The position numbers and the translations under genes are program-made. A stretch of DNA of 64,000 nucleotides, taken from assembly GCA_003389325.1 (NCBI GenBank), contig QQVE01000001.1, positions 124,001-188,000 on the forward strand, in the 5' to 3' direction. This DNA is from Planctomycetota bacterium (lineage in GTDB: Bacteria > Planctomycetota > Planctomycetia > Pirellulales > PALSA-1355). The notes beneath the pieces are model-generated. The model did not search any database. It was not told where the DNA came from and was given only the letters and a program-made list of their open reading frames with translations. This document shows positions 60,718 to 64,000 of this stretch, one piece after another; position 1 is the first letter of the stretch, and the number at the start of each line of letters is the position of its first letter.

Positions 60718-62142
60718 ATGCTACCGGCGTGCCCCATGCCCCGCAACGTACCCGGGCCGCAACGGGTGCGTTGGCAATGGAGAATTGCGTTGCCCGACAC
60801 TTCGAGTGAGATCGAACATCGCGATCGTCCCACCATCGTACGCTACGGCGTGCTCGTGCTCGCGGTCACGATGGCAGTCATCCTCTATTTGGACCGGATG
60901 TCCATTTCCGTGGCCATGCCGGCCATTTCCAAGGACCTCGATATCCCAATCGAGAACGTCGCCGATTCGGTGGCTGCGTTCTTCTGGTGCTACGCGTTGT
61001 TTCAAGTTCCAGCCGGCTGGCTGGGGGATCGTTGGGGCGGAAGACGCGCTCTGTCGCTTTATGTCGTGGCCTGGTCGCTGGCCATTGCCGGCATGGGCTT
61101 CGTGGGCGGTCTGGCCTCGCTGCTGGTGTTGCGGGCCTTGCTGGGGATCGGCCAGGCCGGGGCCTATGCGACGACCGCCAGTTTTCTGCGCCGTTGGGTG
61201 CCGTTTACTTCGCGGGGGTTCGCCAATAGTGCCGTCTCGCTCGGAGGGCGTGCCGGCGGTGTGTTGGCTCCATCGCTGACAGCCTTGTTGATGAGCCTCG
61301 TCGCTGCCGGCGGCTGGTATGTCGATACCTGGCGGCCCGTATTCGTGGCCTACGCCTTCATCGGGTTGGCCTGGGCGATCGTGTTTTGGCGGGCATTTCG
61401 TGATCGTCCGAGTGAGCATCCTCGAACGAACGACGCGGAGGTCGCATTGATCGCGGGCCCAGGCGGAGCCACCGATGACGCTCCCGCCTCGCAACACGCG
61501 CTCTCGGCACGGGCGCTTGTCAGGAGCCGCTCGCTGTGGTTCTTGATGCTCATCAACTACACAATCAACGTCGGTTGGATCCTCGTCGGAACGTTGCTGC
61601 CCACGTACTTGATCAAAGTGCACGGGCGAAGCGAACTCGAAGCCGGCTTCGCCACGAGCCTGGTTGCGGCGGCGGGCATGTCGGGATGTCTGGCCGGAGG
61701 GTTTGCTACGGACGCGCTTGTTCGTCGGCTGGGTCTGGTTTGGGGCCGACGCGCCCCTTGCATGATCGCCTACGGCGGGGCCGCCATAGCCTACGCGTTG
61801 TGCTTCTTGCTCGATGATCCGCGCGCCATCGTGGCGATGCTGGTCGTCGCGTCGTTTCTCGGTGACTTCGGCCTTGGTTCGGTGTGGTGCACTTACCAGG
61901 ACATCGGCAACGCGTACGCAGGTACGGTGCTCGGCGTAGGCAACATGTGCGGCAACATCGGTGCTGCGATGGCCACGTCGTTTGTGCCTCGCCTGGCGGA
62001 GCGTTTCGGCTGGTCGGCCAGCTTCGCACTTTCCGCCGCCGCCTATGGCGTCGCGGCGATTGCGTGGATGGGAGTCGATGCGCGGCGTTCGATCGTGCCG
62101 CGTGCATCATCGTCCGCGCCGGCAAGCGACGACTTGGTTTGA
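60718..62142 (+). CDS. MFS transporter (ACS-like)
   Basis: A 474-residue permease with 12 membrane helices. The start is unclear: ATG 60718 or 60736, or a TTG at 60790 with GGAG upstream; the first 40 residues are not conserved-looking. MFS marks are ILYLDRMSISVAMPAISKDL, WLGDRWGGRRAL (loop 2-3 motif), RALLGIGQAGAYATTASFL and PTYLIKVHGRSELEAG. It resembles anion:cation symporters for organic acids. Downstream, 68 bases separate it from the DUF1549/DUF1553 gene. Confidence 0.85.
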   Translation: MLPACPMPRNVPGPQRVRWQWRIALPDTSSEIEHRDRPTIVRYGVLVLAVTMAVILYLDRMSISVAMPAISKDLDIPIENVADSVAAFFWCYALFQVPAGWLGDRWGGRRALSLYVVAWSLAIAGMGFVGGLASLLVLRALLGIGQAGAYATTASFLRRWVPFTSRGFANSAVSLGGRAGGVLAPSLTALLMSLVAAGGWYVDTWRPVFVAYAFIGLAWAIVFWRAFRDRPSEHPRTNDAEVALIAGPGGATDDAPASQHALSARALVRSRSLWFLMLINYTINVGWILVGTLLPTYLIKVHGRSELEAGFATSLVAAAGMSGCLAGGFATDALVRRLGLVWGRRAPCMIAYGGAAIAYALCFLLDDPRAIVAMLVVASFLGDFGLGSVWCTYQDIGNAYAGTVLGVGNMCGNIGAAMATSFVPRLAERFGWSASFALSAAAYGVAAIAWMGVDARRSIVPRASSSAPASDDLV

Positions 62143-62210
62143 TTGAACTGCCCCTGTGGTGCGGCTAAACTGCCTTTGAGAGTGCCAGACAAACTCCGGA
62201 GGGCGACGGA

Positions 62211-64000
62211 ATGGTCCGACCAGTAGGCAAGCTCGGTTCGGCAATGCGAAGTGTTTGCCTGGCGATGCTCGGGCTCACGTTGGCGTGGCCTGCGGCGGTC
62301 GCGGACGACTCGGCGGCGATCTGGTCGTTGCGTCCGGTGCAGCGGCTCGAAGTTCCCGCGGTTTCAAACACTGCGTGGCCGCAAAGTTCGATCGACCATT
62401 TCATCCTGGCACCGCTGGAAGCCAAGGGCTGGCGCCCCGCGTCGCCTGTACCTAAGGCCAAGCTGATTCGCCGGGCCTATTTCGACCTCTGGGGTTTGCC
62501 GCCGACGCCTGAGGAAGTGCGAGCCTTCGTGGCCGACGAGCGGCCCGAAGCGTACGAGCAGTTGATCGATCATCTCTTGGCCAGTCCGCACTACGGTGAG
62601 CGCTGGGCCCGGCACTGGCTCGATCTGGTTCGCTTTGCCGAGACCAACGGCTACGAACGCGACGCGTTGAAGCCCAACGCCTGGCGCTATCGCGATTGGG
62701 TCATCGACGCCTTCAACGACAATATGCCGTACGACCGCTTCGTCGTGCATCAGTTGGCCGGCGACCAGCTTTCCGATGCGGACGAACGATCGCGGATTGC
62801 CACGGGGTTTCTCCGCGTGGGCACCTTCGACGACGAGCCAAACGACCCGGCCAAATACAAGTTCGAGCAGCTCGACGACCTGATGCACGCCACGAGCACG
62901 GCATTCCTGGCCGTGACGCTCAAATGTGCCCGCTGCCACGATCACAAGTTTGATCCGATTCCGCAGACGGACTACTACGCGATGCTGAATTTCTTCGCCG
63001 GGGGCAAGCCGGCTGAAGGCGAGCTGCTGGTGTTCACCGACGCCAGTCCGCGTCCGCCGGAGGTGAAGCTGCTGGCCGGCGGAGATCCGGCACATCCGAA
63101 GCAAACGGTGCCGCCGGGCTTTCTGTCGATGATCCCGCTGGTGGACGGCGAGGCTGAAGCCAACGGCCGCCGTCTGCAACTGGCCCGTTGGATTACGGAT
63201 CCTGAGAATCCGCTCACGGCCCGCGTGATGGTCAACCGGATATGGCAGCACCACTTCGGCGAAGGGCTCGTGCGCACGCCCGACAACTTCGGCGTGATGG
63301 GCGAGGAACCGACGCATCCCGAGTTGTTGGATTGGCTGGCAAGCGAATTGGTCGAGGGCGGCTGGCGGCTCAAGCGGCTGCACAAGATGATCATGCTCAG
63401 TTCGGCGTACCAGATGGATTCGACGCATCCGGACGAAGCCGAGTACTCGCTAGTGGACTTTGCCAACAACCTGTGGTGGCGGCGCAACCGTCAGCGGCTT
63501 GAAGCCGAACCGTTGCGTGACGCGATGCTGGCGACCAGCGGCCAACTCAACCTGAAGGCCGGCGGTCCGAGTTTTTTTCCGCCCGCGACCAAGGAAGCGC
63601 TCGAAGGCCTTTCCAAGAAGAAGGACGCCTGGGGCACTTCGCCGCCTGAAGAACAGCGCCGCCGCAGCGTCTATATGATGACCAAACGCTCGCTGCTGCT
63701 GCCATTGATGACGACGTTCGACTTTGCCGACACGACCCAGCCGTGCAGCCAACGCAACGTATCGACCGTGGCCCCGCAGGCGTTGGCGTTGCTCAACAAC
63801 GATTTCGTTCATGAACAAAGCACGGCTTTCGCCGAGCGCGTGGCCCGCGAGGTGGGGGACGATCCGGCCGCGCAGGTCGATCGTGCCTGGTGGCTGGCGC
63901 TGTCGCGTCCGCCGACCGAGGACGAACGCGACGCGGCCCTCAAGCACCTGGAGACCCAGTCCAAGAATCTGGCTGAGCAGGAATCAGCCGCTGAAGGGAC
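62211..64000 (+). CDS. DUF1549/DUF1553 secreted protein, truncated at right edge
   Basis: The first 596 residues are in the window. ATG 62211 follows GGAGGG. The signal peptide ends near residue 32 (AAVADD). The DUF1549 part starts at SIDHFILAPLEAKGW and contains HYGERWARHWLDLVRFAETN and a CxxCH in LKCARCHDHKFDPIP. The DUF1553 part begins near RRLQLARWITDPENPLTARV and contains GVMGEEPTHPELLDWLA and NVSTVAPQALALLNN. The linker between the two is only about 40 residues, shorter than usual, and no N-terminal cytochrome domain is present. It may be redox-linked; its function is unproven. Confidence 0.9.
   Translation, partial: MVRPVGKLGSAMRSVCLAMLGLTLAWPAAVADDSAAIWSLRPVQRLEVPAVSNTAWPQSSIDHFILAPLEAKGWRPASPVPKAKLIRRAYFDLWGLPPTPEEVRAFVADERPEAYEQLIDHLLASPHYGERWARHWLDLVRFAETNGYERDALKPNAWRYRDWVIDAFNDNMPYDRFVVHQLAGDQLSDADERSRIATGFLRVGTFDDEPNDPAKYKFEQLDDLMHATSTAFLAVTLKCARCHDHKFDPIPQTDYYAMLNFFAGGKPAEGELLVFTDASPRPPEVKLLAGGDPAHPKQTVPPGFLSMIPLVDGEAEANGRRLQLARWITDPENPLTARVMVNRIWQHHFGEGLVRTPDNFGVMGEEPTHPELLDWLASELVEGGWRLKRLHKMIMLSSAYQMDSTHPDEAEYSLVDFANNLWWRRNRQRLEAEPLRDAMLATSGQLNLKAGGPSFFPPATKEALEGLSKKKDAWGTSPPEEQRRRSVYMMTKRSLLLPLMTTFDFADTTQPCSQRNVSTVAPQALALLNNDFVHEQSTAFAERVAREVGDDPAAQVDRAWWLALSRPPTEDERDAALKHLETQSKNLAEQESAAEG

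Noticed and set aside
62364..63428. A 354-residue minus-strand frame
   Set aside because: The plus strand carries the DUF1549/DUF1553 protein through this whole region.

Overview
The window reads as chromosomal DNA of a planctomycete, most likely Pirellulales. The evidence is high GC with many long antisense shadow frames, DUF1501 and DUF1549/DUF1553 surface proteins, a PVC-type beta-propeller/HEAT/cytochrome c protein, DUF1080, a kinase with a large extracytoplasmic half, an LEPR-type signal on a giant ELWxxDGT-repeat protein, and a methanopterin-type cofactor cluster. There is no phage, transposon, CRISPR array or integrase. About 55 coding genes, one tRNA-Val, RNase P RNA and several candidate structured RNA elements were read. 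Many starts were moved downstream or upstream of the longest frame using Shine-Dalgarno sites, signal peptides or ATGA overlaps.

Layout: 1-1149 holds a cut-off leucine-rich-repeat protein divergent from a DUF1080 protein. 1178-7558 is a seven-gene minus-strand operon: short-chain dehydrogenase-like protein, DHPS-like pterin protein, PabB, PabA, DUF447, beta-RFAP synthase, NUDIX. Together these look like a tetrahydromethanopterin-type cofactor pathway with its own 4-aminobenzoate supply. 7793-15841 has a FabD-like acyltransferase, a membrane PQQ-propeller protein with a 1094-residue cytochrome protein, a coupled DUF5671-like membrane pair and a glycine-zipper lipoprotein. 16062-20817 has a HEAT protein, then a structured leader with a strong terminator in front of a trans-sulfuration enzyme, an SDR and a second trans-sulfuration enzyme.

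21019-30962 holds a predicted outer-membrane barrel protein, a two-gene arginine-to-proline module (ornithine cyclodeaminase-type protein plus ArgZ-type arginine dihydrolase), an Arg-rich RGG-tailed disordered protein, and a sugar-type ABC transporter operon ending in a PLP decarboxylase. 31016-39793 is a run of mostly single metabolic genes: DUF1501, MGMT, enoyl-CoA hydratase, CE15 esterase, PhzF, bestrophin, thioesterase and an M50 protease.

40031-50273 has tRNA-Val, a TTG-initiated duplicated helical protein, a polytopic membrane protein overlapping an aldose epimerase, a kelch/sodium-symporter fusion overlapping a sulfotransferase, a small cytochrome with a perfect terminator, and a Ser/Thr kinase. 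50705-64000 has a Tat-exported TIM-barrel protein, a ribbon-helix-helix protein behind a hairpin-rich leader, rnpB, a transglutaminase-like protein that has lost its catalytic residues, lipoproteins and hydrolases, the ELWxxDGT protein, a histone-H1-like protein, an M19 dipeptidase divergent from an MFS transporter, and a DUF1549/DUF1553 protein running off the right edge.

The most interesting points are the compact cofactor operon with a double-mutant SDR in it, the split and reordered ArgZ/AgrE module, the unexplained leader RNAs at 17363-17496 and 51754-51836, the ABC/decarboxylase operon, and the pseudo-transglutaminase. All function calls rest on reading motifs by eye; no database search was run.
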